DNA of 64,000 nucleotides from an uncultured Luteitalea sp. (GTDB lineage Bacteria > Acidobacteriota > Vicinamibacteria > Vicinamibacterales > Vicinamibacteraceae), in assembly GCA_934541105.1 (NCBI GenBank), contig CAKTDA010000002.1, forward strand, positions 1 to 64,000, read 5' to 3'. The number at the start of each line of letters is the position of its first letter. Positions within the stretch are counted from its first letter, which is position 1. The notes under the pieces are model-generated. The model was not told the DNA's origin, searched no databases, and saw nothing but the letters and a program-made list of their open reading frames with translations. The translations under genes and the position numbers were made by a program. Positions 28,713 to 38,296 of the stretch are shown one piece after another.

Positions 28713-31700
28713 ATGACACTCCATCCTGCGGCGCACGCGCGCCGTCTGCTTTCCTGGCGATCACTCGCACAGTCGGTGATCGTCGCCGCCGCTGTCCTCG
28801 TGGCCGCAGTTCCGGTGGCCGCACAGTCCACGCTCGGGACCATCCGCGGCACCGTGGCCGACGCCCAGGGCAGCGTCGTTCCCGGTGCGACGGTCGTCGT
28901 CACCGACGAAGAGACCAGCGTCACGCGTGAAGTCGTGAGCACGGACGCTGGCCTGTTCGAGGTGTCGAACCTCCGGCCCGGCACGTACGCGATCGACGTC
29001 AGTCTCGCGGGCTTCAAGGCCGTGCGCCGCACCGGCATCATCCTGCGCGCCGCCTCGGTGGCACGCGCCGACGTCGTCCTCGAGGTCGGCGACCTGCAGG
29101 ACGTCATCACGGTCGTGGCCGAGGGGCAGAACATCACGGTGGAGAGCCAGGCCATCGCGCGCGGGCTCGACTCCCAGCAGCTGCGCGACCTGCCACGCAA
29201 CAGCCGCGACATCCAGGACTTCCTGACGCTGAACCCGAACGTCGTCGGCGGCTTCGACGCGATCCAGTTCCTCGGCGGCCGCACCTATGGCGCGTCTTAC
29301 GTCCAGGACGGCCAGCCCTCGTCGGCCGGCATCTTCGGCGAGCTCTCGAACGCGGCGCCGGGCCTCGATGCCGTCGCCGAGATCCAGGTGCTCTCCAACT
29401 CGTACAGCGCCGAGTTCGGCGGCCTCGCCGGCGTCGTGGTCTCGACAAAGCGCGGGACCAACGAGCTCCACGGCTCGTCGTTCTACGACTTCAACGCCAA
29501 CGAGCTGAACGCGCGTACCTACGCGCAGGCCCTCAACGGCGTGTCGCGCGACGATCCCAACTCGGACACGCACGACCATCGCTTCGGGTTCAGCCTCGGC
29601 GGGCCGATCCGCAGCAACCGGACCTTCTTCTTTGGCAACTACGAAGGCAGCCGGCTGAAGTCGCTCGGCGGAGGTGCGCAGGCCATCATCCCGAGTGCGG
29701 CGATGCGTGCCGGCGACTTCTCGGGCGCGAACTTCGTCGTCCGCGACCCGGCAACCGGCGAGCCGTTCCCCGGCAACCGCATCCCGGCGGAGCGTCTCGA
29801 CCCGGCGGCGCAGAAGGTCATGAGCACCTTCTACCCGGAGCCGAACCAGGCCTCGCTCGCCAACGGCTACGGCACGTACCGGCAGATCGTGCCCCTCACG
29901 CGCACGCGCGACCGCGCCGATGCCCGCATCGATCACGAGCTCACGACCAACGACTCGCTCTTCGGCCGCTTCAGCTGGCAGCGGCGCGACCCGGATGCCT
30001 TCACCTTCGAGAGCACCGGCGGCAACGGCGGCGGCGGCCTGACGAACCTCGGCACGCTCGCACGCGACTCGCGGGCCATCACGGTGGCCACGGGCTGGAC
30101 ACGCATCTTCTCGAACTCGATCGTCAACGAGTTCCGCGGCGGCTACAGCGAGGACGTCCGCAACAGGCGGAGCCAGTACGTGGCGGGCGACGTCGGCGCC
30201 TCGCTCGGCATCGAAGTCCCCGAGCTCGCGCGCACGGTGCCGGGATTCCCGCAGTTCATCTTCGCGGGCGCCAACCGCCCGTCGGACATCCGCGACCAGC
30301 GCCAGAACACGTTCCGCGACCTCGATCAGGCGGCGTTCTCCCTGAGCAACAACACCACGTGGGTGAAGGGACGCCACTCGCTCCGCTTCGGCGGCAGCTA
30401 CGCGCGCAACATGGCGCGCGACGGCTACTCCACCGGCGCCAACGAGTCGAAGGGCCAGTACAACTTCTCCGGATGGGCCACCGGCAACTCGTTCGCCGAT
30501 TTCCTCCTCGGCCTGCCCAACACCGTCCGCGAGCAGCGCAACACCCGCGGCGACAAGCCGATGGACACCGTCTCCAACGACTGGGCGCTGTTCCTGCAGG
30601 ACGACTTCAAGGTCAGCCCGAAGCTGACGCTCTTTCTCGGCCTGCGCTACGAGGTGGTCGGCGTGTTCGTGGACCGCAACGACATCTTCGCCAACTTCGT
30701 GCTCGACGACGGCGGGCACCACGTGGTGCCGAACGCCGAGATCGCGGCCCTGCTGCCGCCGGGAGCGCAGAACCTCGACCGCACGATCCTTGCTGATTCG
30801 GTCGGCGTCGGCGCCGGCCTGATGAAGACCGACCGCAACAACTTCAGCCCGCGCGGCGGCTTCGCCTACCGGCTCACGAGCGATGCGCGCACGGTGCTGC
30901 GCGGCGGGTTCGGCATCTTCCACCCGACGGGCGCTGCCCAGGGCGCGCGCGACATCATGTCGCGCAACCCGTTCCGCTACTCGATCACCCGCAACCGCGC
31001 AACGCTGCGCAACGGCTTCACCACCGGCACCGTCAGTGAGTCGCAGGCCTTCGGCAACCAGGGCCTCGACATCAACCTCGAGAGCCCGGACATCTACCAG
31101 TACAACCTCACGCTCGAACAGGAGCTGCCCGGCGACCTCGGCCTCCGCGTCAGCTACCTCGGCTCGACGATGCGGAAGCTGCTGGTGACGCGAGAGGCCA
31201 ACAGCGTGCAGGCGAGCGCCGTCCCGCTCGGCGACATCTACGAGGACCCCGTCGCGCAGGCACGCCTGCCGTACCCCAACTACGGCACGTTCCTCAACAT
31301 GACCACCAACGCCGGCGAGGGCCAGTTCAACGCGCTTCAGCTCGAGATCAACCGCCGCTGGCGTCGCGGCTTCGCGCTCAACGCCGCCTACACGCTCGCC
31401 GGGTCCGACAGCAACGCGCCCGACAGCGGCAACAGCACCATCGGCGTGATCCAGTACGACCCGTACGACATCGAGAAGGACCGCGGTCCGGACCCGAACG
31501 TCGTCAAGCACCGCTTCGTGCTGAACAGCACCTGGGACATCCCGGTGGGCCACGACCGGATGTTCGGCGCGTCGATGCCAGCCTGGGCCGACGCGATCGT
31601 CGGCGGCTGGACGCTGTCGTCGATCGTGCAGGCGCGGTCCGGACCGAACCTGACGCCATTCTTCGTGTGGGGCACCGACCCGATCTACCCGGCCAACACC

Positions 31701-32144
31701 GGTGTGGGCCTCGACGGCGTCGGCCAGTTCGGTGAATCGTGGCGGCCCGACGTGACCGGCGACCCCAACACCGGCGGGTCCCGCGATCGCTTCTTCGACG
31801 TCACGGCCTACAGCCTGCCGGCCGACGGCACGCTCGGCAACGCGAAGAAGGGCAGCCTCAAGGGCCCGGGCACCTGGATTGCCAACTTCGCGTTCTACAA
31901 GGACGTGATCCGCACGTCGGGCATGCAGGTCGAGTTCACGGCCATGCTCGACAACGCCTTCAACCACCCGCAGTTCTTCGTGCCCGGCCTCGGCACCGGC
32001 GGGTTCGTGGACCTGACCGACTACCTGTTGAACGGGCTCGAGAACAACGGCACGACGGCCGTCCTCGGCGCCGACACGGTGGGTAACGCGGAAGGGTTCG
32101 CGGCAGGGCGCGTCATCCGGCTCGGCCTGCGGCTGCGGTTCTGA
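28713..32144 (+). CDS. Oar-like TonB-dependent outer-membrane receptor
   Basis: 1143 residues. Signal sequence to about residue 38 (PVAAQS), carboxypeptidase-regulatory-like beta-sandwich (about 42-130: IRGTVADAQGSVVPGATV), plug domain (about 140-260: DLPRNSRDIQDFL, YVQDGQP, AEFGGLAGVVVSTKRGTN) and a very large beta-barrel ending in an aromatic strand (IRLGLRLRF). This is the acidobacterial/myxococcal Oar type, normally for large oligosaccharide or peptide uptake or adhesion. The substrate is unknown; the flanking PIG-L gene hints at amino sugars, which is inference. A large antisense open frame over this gene is a GC artefact. Confidence 0.93.
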   Translation: MTLHPAAHARRLLSWRSLAQSVIVAAAVLVAAVPVAAQSTLGTIRGTVADAQGSVVPGATVVVTDEETSVTREVVSTDAGLFEVSNLRPGTYAIDVSLAGFKAVRRTGIILRAASVARADVVLEVGDLQDVITVVAEGQNITVESQAIARGLDSQQLRDLPRNSRDIQDFLTLNPNVVGGFDAIQFLGGRTYGASYVQDGQPSSAGIFGELSNAAPGLDAVAEIQVLSNSYSAEFGGLAGVVVSTKRGTNELHGSSFYDFNANELNARTYAQALNGVSRDDPNSDTHDHRFGFSLGGPIRSNRTFFFGNYEGSRLKSLGGGAQAIIPSAAMRAGDFSGANFVVRDPATGEPFPGNRIPAERLDPAAQKVMSTFYPEPNQASLANGYGTYRQIVPLTRTRDRADARIDHELTTNDSLFGRFSWQRRDPDAFTFESTGGNGGGGLTNLGTLARDSRAITVATGWTRIFSNSIVNEFRGGYSEDVRNRRSQYVAGDVGASLGIEVPELARTVPGFPQFIFAGANRPSDIRDQRQNTFRDLDQAAFSLSNNTTWVKGRHSLRFGGSYARNMARDGYSTGANESKGQYNFSGWATGNSFADFLLGLPNTVREQRNTRGDKPMDTVSNDWALFLQDDFKVSPKLTLFLGLRYEVVGVFVDRNDIFANFVLDDGGHHVVPNAEIAALLPPGAQNLDRTILADSVGVGAGLMKTDRNNFSPRGGFAYRLTSDARTVLRGGFGIFHPTGAAQGARDIMSRNPFRYSITRNRATLRNGFTTGTVSESQAFGNQGLDINLESPDIYQYNLTLEQELPGDLGLRVSYLGSTMRKLLVTREANSVQASAVPLGDIYEDPVAQARLPYPNYGTFLNMTTNAGEGQFNALQLEINRRWRRGFALNAAYTLAGSDSNAPDSGNSTIGVIQYDPYDIEKDRGPDPNVVKHRFVLNSTWDIPVGHDRMFGASMPAWADAIVGGWTLSSIVQARSGPNLTPFFVWGTDPIYPANTGVGLDGVGQFGESWRPDVTGDPNTGGSRDRFFDVTAYSLPADGTLGNAKKGSLKGPGTWIANFAFYKDVIRTSGMQVEFTAMLDNAFNHPQFFVPGLGTGGFVDLTDYLLNGLENNGTTAVLGADTVGNAEGFAAGRVIRLGLRLRF

Positions 32145-32163
32145 GGAGGTTCGGCGGCAGGTG

Positions 32164-32180
32164 GGGCGCGCAACGCGCCC
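32164..32180 (+). terminator. Hairpin after the Oar-like receptor gene
   Basis: GGGCGCG/CGCGCCC arms with a CAA loop, 20 nt after the stop. No T-run. It is followed by the palindromic repeat at 32218. Confidence 0.45.
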
Positions 32181-32217
32181 TGCCTGTTCGCTTCACCGTC
32201 GCTCACTCTCGTCGGTC

Positions 32218-32250
32218 ACCGTCGACCTGAAGGTCGACGGCCACGAATCG
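32218..32250 (-). repeat. 33-bp palindromic repeat, copy B
   Basis: Reverse complement of the element at 23625-23657 with a single A/G difference outside the 22-bp inverted repeat (32219-32240). Again located between convergent genes. Confidence 0.85.
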
Positions 32251-32258
32251 TCTTCGAA

Positions 32259-32309
32259 TCCCGAAGCCCCGAAGCCCCGAGCCCCGAGTCCCGAGTCCCG
32301 AGTCCCGAC
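32259..32309. repeat. CCCGAG heptad/octad array
   Basis: GA dinucleotides recur at 8, 8, 7, 7, 7 and 7 bp, giving CCCGAAGC-type units that change to CCCGAGT units. The array ends at the TAG stop codon of mqnE (32311-32309). Confidence 0.8.
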
Positions 32310-33403
32310 TACGTGGTGACGAGGTTGTACAGCGTGTCGCGTTCGAGCGGCGTGCGGCCGGCAGCCTCGACGAGACGACGCAACTGCGCGGTGGTGAGGA
32401 CGTCTGGCGTGTCCGAGCCGGCCATGTGGTAGATGCGCTCTTCCTGGACGGTGCCGTCGAGGTCGTCGGCGCCGAACCACAGCGCGGCCTGTGCCACCGA
32501 GACGCCGGTCGCAATCCAGAACGCCTTCACGTGATCGACGTTGTCGAGCAGCAGGCGCGACACCGCAATCGTCCGCAGCGTGTCGGCGGCCGTGGGCGGC
32601 GGCAGCTTCCGCATCTGGTTGTTGTCGGGATGGAACGTCAGCGGGATGAACGCCTGGAAGCCGCCGGTCTCGTCCTGCAGGTCGCGCACGCGCAGCACGT
32701 GGTCCACGCGCTCGTCGATCCGCTCGATGTGCCCGAACAGCATCGTCACGTTCGTCTTCATGCCGAGGCCGTGCGCGATGCGGTGGATCGACAGGTAGCG
32801 GGCAGCGTCCGCCTTGTCGTGCGCGATCTTGCGGCGCACGCGGTCGGCGAAGATCTCGGCGCCGCCGCCCGGGATCGACTCGAGCCCCACCGCCATCAGC
32901 TCGCGCAGCACCTGTTCGTCGCTCATCCCGTACAGATCGGCGAAGAACGCGATCTCCACGGCCGTGAACGCCTTCAGCGTGATGTCGGGCCGTATGCGCT
33001 TGAAGCCCGCGAGCAGCTCCGTGTAGTAGCTGAACGGGAGGTGCGGGTGCAGGCCGTTGACGATGTGGACCTCGGTGAGGGCCTGCCCGTCGCGGCTGCG
33101 GACCTTGTCCCAGGCCTGCTCGAGCGACATCGTGTAAGCGCCCGGCTGCCCTTCCTGCAGGCGCGCGAACGAGCAGAACAGGCACGACGCCTGGCAGACG
33201 TTGGTGACCTCGAGCCGCAGGTTGTAGTTGTAGAACGTGCGGTCGCCGTGACGCCGCTCGCGCTCGCGGTTCGCGAGCCAGCCGACGAGGCGGATGTCGG
33301 GGTGTTCGAAGAGACGGAGGCCGTCGTCGGCCGTGAGGCGTTGCCGGGCGTCGAGGGCGTCAGCGATGTCGAGCAACCCGGCCGCGCGCAGGCGGGTGCG
33401 CAT
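32309..33403 (-). CDS. mqnE: Aminofutalosine synthase MqnE
   Basis: 364 residues. Radical SAM protein with the cluster motif CQASCLFC (Cys70, 74, 77), GGGAEIFADRVR and KTNVTMLFGHIE, which fit MqnE better than the related MqnC. MqnE joins SAM to 3-[(1-carboxyvinyl)oxy]benzoate, making aminofutalosine for menaquinone synthesis. No other mqn gene lies in the window, so the rest of the pathway must be elsewhere. Downstream of yjbQ by 22 bp on the same strand. The ATG at 33403 lacks a strong Shine-Dalgarno. Confidence 0.9.
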   Translation of the reverse strand: MRTRLRAAGLLDIADALDARQRLTADDGLRLFEHPDIRLVGWLANRERERRHGDRTFYNYNLRLEVTNVCQASCLFCSFARLQEGQPGAYTMSLEQAWDKVRSRDGQALTEVHIVNGLHPHLPFSYYTELLAGFKRIRPDITLKAFTAVEIAFFADLYGMSDEQVLRELMAVGLESIPGGGAEIFADRVRRKIAHDKADAARYLSIHRIAHGLGMKTNVTMLFGHIERIDERVDHVLRVRDLQDETGGFQAFIPLTFHPDNNQMRKLPPPTAADTLRTIAVSRLLLDNVDHVKAFWIATGVSVAQAALWFGADDLDGTVQEERIYHMAGSDTPDVLTTAQLRRLVEAAGRTPLERDTLYNLVTT

Positions 33404-33425
33404 GGTCGTCGGCGAAATCAGGCAA

Positions 33426-33929
33426 TCAGGCGATGCCCCAGACCTGCACGCGCAGGGTCCGCGACCGCGGGCCGTCGAGCTCGCCCATCAGGATGCGCTG
33501 CCACTGGCCGAGCACCACGTCCCCGCCGCTGATCTGGAGGGTCAGGCTGTGTCCGAGGAGCAGGGCACGCAGGTGGCTGTCGGCGTTCATCCGGTCGCAG
33601 TCGCTGAAGTCCGGGTCGTTGTGCACCCAGGCATCGTCGCGCGCCACCATCTTCTCGAGGAAACGCTTGATGTCCGACAGCAGGGCCGTCTGGAACTCGT
33701 TGATGAACACCGTGCACGTCGTGTGCAGCGACCAGAGACTGACGATGCCTTCGCGGACGTTGAGGCCCCGGACGAGCTCCATGATCCGTTCGGTCAGATC
33801 CACCACATCGACACGCTCGTCGGTTTCGATGACGAACGTCTCGCCGTGAATCTTCAACGCTCCGGCTGAAACGGTCGTCACCTCCGCGACAGGCGTCTCG
33901 CGGACGGTCACCGTGGAACTCTTGCTCAT
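33426..33929 (-). CDS. yjbQ: YjbQ/UPF0047 family protein (secondary thiamine-phosphate synthase family)
   Basis: 167 residues. Hallmarks of the family: SLHTTCTVFINE, a DADSHLRALLLG-like segment here written NADSHLRALLLGHS, QISGGDVVLGQWQRI and ELDGPRSR. E. coli YjbQ was reported to have weak thiamine-phosphate synthase activity; its main role is unsettled. The ATG at 33929 has GAGGAG about 5 nt upstream. The longer open frame upstream has no protein-like features. Likely co-transcribed with mqnE. Confidence 0.88.
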   Translation of the reverse strand: MSKSSTVTVRETPVAEVTTVSAGALKIHGETFVIETDERVDVVDLTERIMELVRGLNVREGIVSLWSLHTTCTVFINEFQTALLSDIKRFLEKMVARDDAWVHNDPDFSDCDRMNADSHLRALLLGHSLTLQISGGDVVLGQWQRILMGELDGPRSRTLRVQVWGIA

Positions 33930-34036
33930 GCGCTCCTCGTTGACAACTGAAGAAATCCAGCGGCCGGAATACCGCCGGACGCACAAGACGAGAATGTTAT
34001 GCGAAACACCCGATGGGCCGCAACCGATGGGTTCGG

Positions 34037-37000
34037 TCACCGGGCCCTGGCACCCCGCCACGCGCCGCGGCGCGTGTCCACTGCCATCCCGACAGACGCC
34101 GCCCACGCACGATACACCCGTGCGGAGGTGAGGCGGACGTCCCCGGTGAGCGCCAACCCACCCCAGACCGGCAGCGAGCCTCCCGTCCCGGCCAGCAGGT
34201 ACGGCTCGCCGCGGGTGTCGAGGCCGGTCCCGAGCCGTCCGCTCCAGGCAAATCGCCCGTCGCGCACGCCCGCGCCATCGCCGAACCAGCGGGTCAGCCC
34301 CGCGTCGATGTCGATCCGCCCGAAGGTTCCGGGAGAGAAGTAGCGCGGACGGGCCTCGTCGTATCCGAACAGGAAGCCGCCCGCCCGCAGCTCCACGACC
34401 TGCGCGCCGCTGCCGAACTCGCGTGAAATCGCCGCATCGACCTGCCGCCGTCCGTTGCCGTCGTCGAGGTTCGACCAGTCCACGCCCGCCTGGAGGGCCA
34501 GGCGGCCGAGTCCCGCCGACCGGACACGAAGGCCCGCCGACGTCGCCTGCAGGCGATCGATTACCGTCTGGCCGTTCTCCCAGAACGGACGCCGGCCAAC
34601 CTGCCCGTCCACGACAAGCCGTCGTCCGAGCGGCGCCGAGACGCGCGCGCTCGCGAGCACGGCCTCGCGCCCGTCGAGCGACATCGTGCCGAGCGACGCC
34701 TCGACGGTCCGCCCTGCCCCGAAGGCCGCGCGCAGGCCCCCGAGGCCGGTGACGAACGCGCCGATCCGGGTATTGCCCGTCTCGAGGGAGCCCTGGCCCG
34801 CCTGGCCGAACAGGCGAACGCCCGTCACGGCCAGATCGGCCTCCCCCGAGAGCATCGCCTGCCGCCGCTCGAGCAGGAGCTGACCGCCGTAGCCTTCGGC
34901 GCTGTCGGTGCCCACTGCGAAGGTCGCGCGGGGTGCGTGGCGTGCGGCGCGGGCGTCGAGCGTGCGGCGAACCGAGTCCGGCAGGTGCGGCCGGCGCGCG
35001 ATGTCGGCATACACGCGGGTGGCCGCAATCGCGTCGCCCCGTTGCTCGAGCGCGTGCGCGAGGTCCACGACCGGATCGAGGGCGTCGGGTTCGAGTTCGC
35101 GCCAGGCCGCAGCAGCCTCCGCCGCCGACGGCCAGTCGCGCCGGAGGACTGCCAGCCGGGTGCGCGCTTCGGCATCCACAGCCGGAATCCCTGCGAGGGC
35201 GCGGACGTGGGCGTACGCGCGCACCGCCTCGTCGTACGCCTCACGCCACGAGAGGAGGCGCGCGTATTCCCTCCAGGCCTCGACGTCGTCGGGGTCGGCT
35301 GCGAGGTACGCCTCGTACAGGGGCACCGCCTCGGCCTGAAGCCCGCTCCATGCCGTCACCTGCGCCTCGAGCCGCCGGATGCGCGCGTCCCCTGGCTGCA
35401 GGCGGACGAGCTGCGCCACGGCGTCGCCGGCAAGATCCCAGCGGCCGGTGCCGATGCCCACGTGCGCCTGCACCTCCAGGGCGCGAGCACGATGGGTGTC
35501 GGGGAGTCCGCCCATCCAGTCCATCAACGTTGTCACGGCCTCGCCCGCGAGCCCGGGAGCCGATGCGGCAGCCTCGGCAAGCAGCAAAGTGGACTCGGCG
35601 TCGCTGCCGAGTGCGGCGCGACCGGCACGCAATATCGCGGGGAGGCCAACAGGGTTCGACAGGCCCTCGAGGCGGACCCGCACCCGCCAGATCTCGCGGC
35701 CCGCCTGCCCCGCACCGGATGCGGCGTCGATCTCGGCCCGCGCCGCGGGGAAGTCACCCGCCTGCAGCAGCGCATCGGCGAGGGCCACGCGAAGTTCCGG
35801 CGCATCGGGGGCGGCCGACCGGCCGAGTCGGAGCACCCGCAGGCGATCCGTGGGCAACGCAGCCGCCTCGGCCCACGCGAGGTAGGCGTCGGCCCGACCC
35901 GTGTCGTGCGCAAGGCGTTCGAGCACCTCGCGGGCGTCCGCTGCCTTGCCGGACGCAAACAATGCCCGGCCACGAAGCAACCGCAGGCCGACCTGGCGGT
36001 CCGCCGTCGAGACGATGCGAAGCACCTGATCCGGACGGCCCAGGGCGAGCCAGGCTGCGGCCGCGACGCGACGCATCTCCGGCGGCGCGGTGACGATCGC
36101 GGGGTCGTCGGCGCCAACCGACAGCATCGCCAGGGCCGCGGCCGGCGAGCCGGACGCCACGGCATCCGAGGCACGCAGCACGCGCGCGTCGGCGGCGCGG
36201 CGGTTGGCGTGGACGAGCGCCGCGAGCGCATGCCGTGTCTCGTCGTCGAGCGCGGCATCCCGACCGATGCGCAGCCGCGCCATGGCCAGCAGGCGATCGT
36301 CGGCCGGAAGGTCCGCCATCCCGCCGAGGACGCGGGCGGCCTCGCTCCAGCGCCCCGCCATCAGCGCGGCATCCAGGGCAAGCCGATCCCACGCCGGCGT
36401 CGCCAGTGCGTACCGGGCAGGCGACACCGTCGACGCGAGCAGCCACGCCCGATCCGCCGCGCCTTCGGCAAGGGCCAGCTCGACGTCGAGCCGCGCGGCG
36501 CGCTCGGCGTCGCGCGTGCGCACGCGTTCGAGGTCGTCCGCCGCTGCCACGGAGTCGCCCGTCGCGGCAGCCCATGTCGCGCGGCGCGCCGTCAGTTCGA
36601 CATCCGCGTCGACGAGAGGGGCGACCGAGGCTGCGTGCTGCAGCGCGTCGGCAGGCCCGGCGAGTGCCGCCCGCGCGTCGAGCCAGAGCAGCAGGTGGCC
36701 CGGCGTGCGAAGGGACGGGAGGACAGGTTCCAGCCAGCGCAGCACGTCCTCGGCACGGCCCTCGTGCGCGCCAATCGCGGCGAGCACGCCGCGCGCGTCG
36801 ACATCGCGCGCCGAACCGAGCGCCGTCGTGGCAAGGCGTCCGGCCGCCGCGCTCTCGCCGGCGGCAAGCGCCACCGAGGCCAGTCCGGCGCGTTCGTCGG
36901 CTGGCATGCGGTCGACGTCGAGCAGGCGCGTGGCGAGGCGCCAGGCATCGACCGCACGCCCCTCCGCGTACCGCGCCCACACGAGCAGGCCAGCGGCCTC

Positions 37001-38296
37001 GCGCGCACCCCGGTCCGTGCGGTCGGCGGCCTCGTGGACCAGCGGCGCGAGCAGCGTCTCGAGGAGCGGCGCCTCCGTCCTGGCGTCGAGCGTGCGTGCG
37101 AGCAGCAGCCGGCTGTGGACGTCGAGAGTCCCTGCGGCGGCAAGCGGCTCCAGCCAGCGCCGGACGGCAGCCCGGTCCTCACGCGCGGCAAGCACGGGGG
37201 CGACGAGCGTCGCGACCGTGCCGTACGTCGAACAGCGCGAGTCGAGCGCCGGCACGAGGTCGGCGAGCAGCGTGATGTCTCCGGAGGCGACGAGCGTCTC
37301 GACCGTGCGCGTGCGGCAGGCGTCGTCGGACGGGCGCTCGCGACCAATCAGCGTCCGCAGCGCCTGCGCTTCACGGTCGGCCGCGAGCAGCGCGGCGAAG
37401 GCCCATGTGTCCGAAGCGGTTGCCTGTCCCGTGGCGCGAAGCCGCTCGAGAAGGGCGCGGGCCTGCCTGCGGTCGCCTGCCTGTCGTGCGAGGTCGGCGG
37501 CGCGCCGCAGGTGCGCCGGCGTGGCCACGTCCGGACCGACAAGGGGACTCAGCACCTGCAGCGCACGATCGGGACGGCCCGCATCGCACCATGCCTCGAC
37601 GGCAAGGGCCCGCATGCTGTCGTCGTCCGGGTACCTGGCGACGAACGCGTCGAGTGCCGGTGCCATTGCCGCACGCGACCTGCCGTGCGCCGACACCCGA
37701 AGTGCCGACGCTGCCCAATCCGGCCGGGAATCACGAAGGGGCGGTGGGATGCCGGCCCACACGCGGGCCGACGCTGCCATCTGGTCGCGGGCTTCGAGGT
37801 CGAGGGCCACGACGGCTCGCGCGCGCGTCCACTCGGCGTCGTCCGGAATCGCCTGCTCGGCTCGTGCGATTGTCGCGAGTCGCTCGTCGGCGCCAGCCGC
37901 CGGATCCTTCCGCTGCAGCGCAATCCACTCGACGTAGACGGCGCGCGTGGCGTGCCCTCGGTCGGCAAGCGCGCGCGCAATCCGCAGGGCGTCGGTCCGG
38001 CTCGCCCGCGACGCAATCCAGAAGTGCTCCTGCACCTGGTCGGGCGTGAACGGACGGAGCCTGTCGCTCTGCATGAAGCGCGCGTGCGCCTCGGACCAGT
38101 TGCCGCGGGCCGCCGCAACCCGGCCCAGTCCGATGAGTGCATTGGCACGCTGGTCGGTCGATGGCGCCTGCACGGCGGATGCGGATGGCTGTGCAGACGC
38201 CGCATCCGGGCCAGCCCCGATTGCCGCGAGAACGACAACAGCAAGGGCGGCGGCGGCGCGTGCCACCGCGGCGCTCGATGAAGGAACTCGGATCAT
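34037..38296 (-). CDS. BcsC-like periplasmic TPR/outer-membrane beta-barrel exporter
   Basis: 1419 residues. Signal sequence (to about residue 35, ending ASAQ), then about 1050 residues of degenerate TPR-like helical pairs (for example NALIGLGRVAAARGNWSEAHARFM near the start and LYEAYLAADPDDVEAWREYARLL, described here in parts). About 300 C-terminal residues form amphipathic strands with glycine turns typical of a barrel. The layout matches BcsC/AlgK-AlgE/PgaA: TPR superhelix plus outer-membrane polysaccharide channel. ATG 38296 overlaps the stop of the small upstream gene as ATGA. Expected to export the polymer made by the synthase at 38661. Homology to BcsC is by architecture, not by strong motifs. 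Confidence 0.8.
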   Translation of the reverse strand: MIRVPSSSAAVARAAAALAVVVLAAIGAGPDAASAQPSASAVQAPSTDQRANALIGLGRVAAARGNWSEAHARFMQSDRLRPFTPDQVQEHFWIASRASRTDALRIARALADRGHATRAVYVEWIALQRKDPAAGADERLATIARAEQAIPDDAEWTRARAVVALDLEARDQMAASARVWAGIPPPLRDSRPDWAASALRVSAHGRSRAAMAPALDAFVARYPDDDSMRALAVEAWCDAGRPDRALQVLSPLVGPDVATPAHLRRAADLARQAGDRRQARALLERLRATGQATASDTWAFAALLAADREAQALRTLIGRERPSDDACRTRTVETLVASGDITLLADLVPALDSRCSTYGTVATLVAPVLAAREDRAAVRRWLEPLAAAGTLDVHSRLLLARTLDARTEAPLLETLLAPLVHEAADRTDRGAREAAGLLVWARYAEGRAVDAWRLATRLLDVDRMPADERAGLASVALAAGESAAAGRLATTALGSARDVDARGVLAAIGAHEGRAEDVLRWLEPVLPSLRTPGHLLLWLDARAALAGPADALQHAASVAPLVDADVELTARRATWAAATGDSVAAADDLERVRTRDAERAARLDVELALAEGAADRAWLLASTVSPARYALATPAWDRLALDAALMAGRWSEAARVLGGMADLPADDRLLAMARLRIGRDAALDDETRHALAALVHANRRAADARVLRASDAVASGSPAAALAMLSVGADDPAIVTAPPEMRRVAAAAWLALGRPDQVLRIVSTADRQVGLRLLRGRALFASGKAADAREVLERLAHDTGRADAYLAWAEAAALPTDRLRVLRLGRSAAPDAPELRVALADALLQAGDFPAARAEIDAASGAGQAGREIWRVRVRLEGLSNPVGLPAILRAGRAALGSDAESTLLLAEAAASAPGLAGEAVTTLMDWMGGLPDTHRARALEVQAHVGIGTGRWDLAGDAVAQLVRLQPGDARIRRLEAQVTAWSGLQAEAVPLYEAYLAADPDDVEAWREYARLLSWREAYDEAVRAYAHVRALAGIPAVDAEARTRLAVLRRDWPSAAEAAAAWRELEPDALDPVVDLAHALEQRGDAIAATRVYADIARRPHLPDSVRRTLDARAARHAPRATFAVGTDSAEGYGGQLLLERRQAMLSGEADLAVTGVRLFGQAGQGSLETGNTRIGAFVTGLGGLRAAFGAGRTVEASLGTMSLDGREAVLASARVSAPLGRRLVVDGQVGRRPFWENGQTVIDRLQATSAGLRVRSAGLGRLALQAGVDWSNLDDGNGRRQVDAAISREFGSGAQVVELRAGGFLFGYDEARPRYFSPGTFGRIDIDAGLTRWFGDGAGVRDGRFAWSGRLGTGLDTRGEPYLLAGTGGSLPVWGGLALTGDVRLTSARVYRAWAASVGMAVDTRRGAWRGARAR

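Noticed and set aside
28761..31967. 1068-codon open frame antisense to the Oar-like receptor
   Set aside because: Its residue composition (Arg/Val/Ala/Glu-rich, no domains) is the usual antisense shadow of a high-GC gene, while the plus strand gives a complete TonB receptor.
33930..34036. Small gene between yjbQ and the BcsC-like gene
   Set aside because: No frame with a start, ribosome-binding site and protein-like composition; it is probably just the yjbQ promoter region.
34937..38281. 1114-codon plus-strand open frame opposite the BcsC-like gene
   Set aside because: No recognisable motif and extreme Arg/Gly content. The minus strand has a signal peptide, TPR repeats and coupled start and stop codons.
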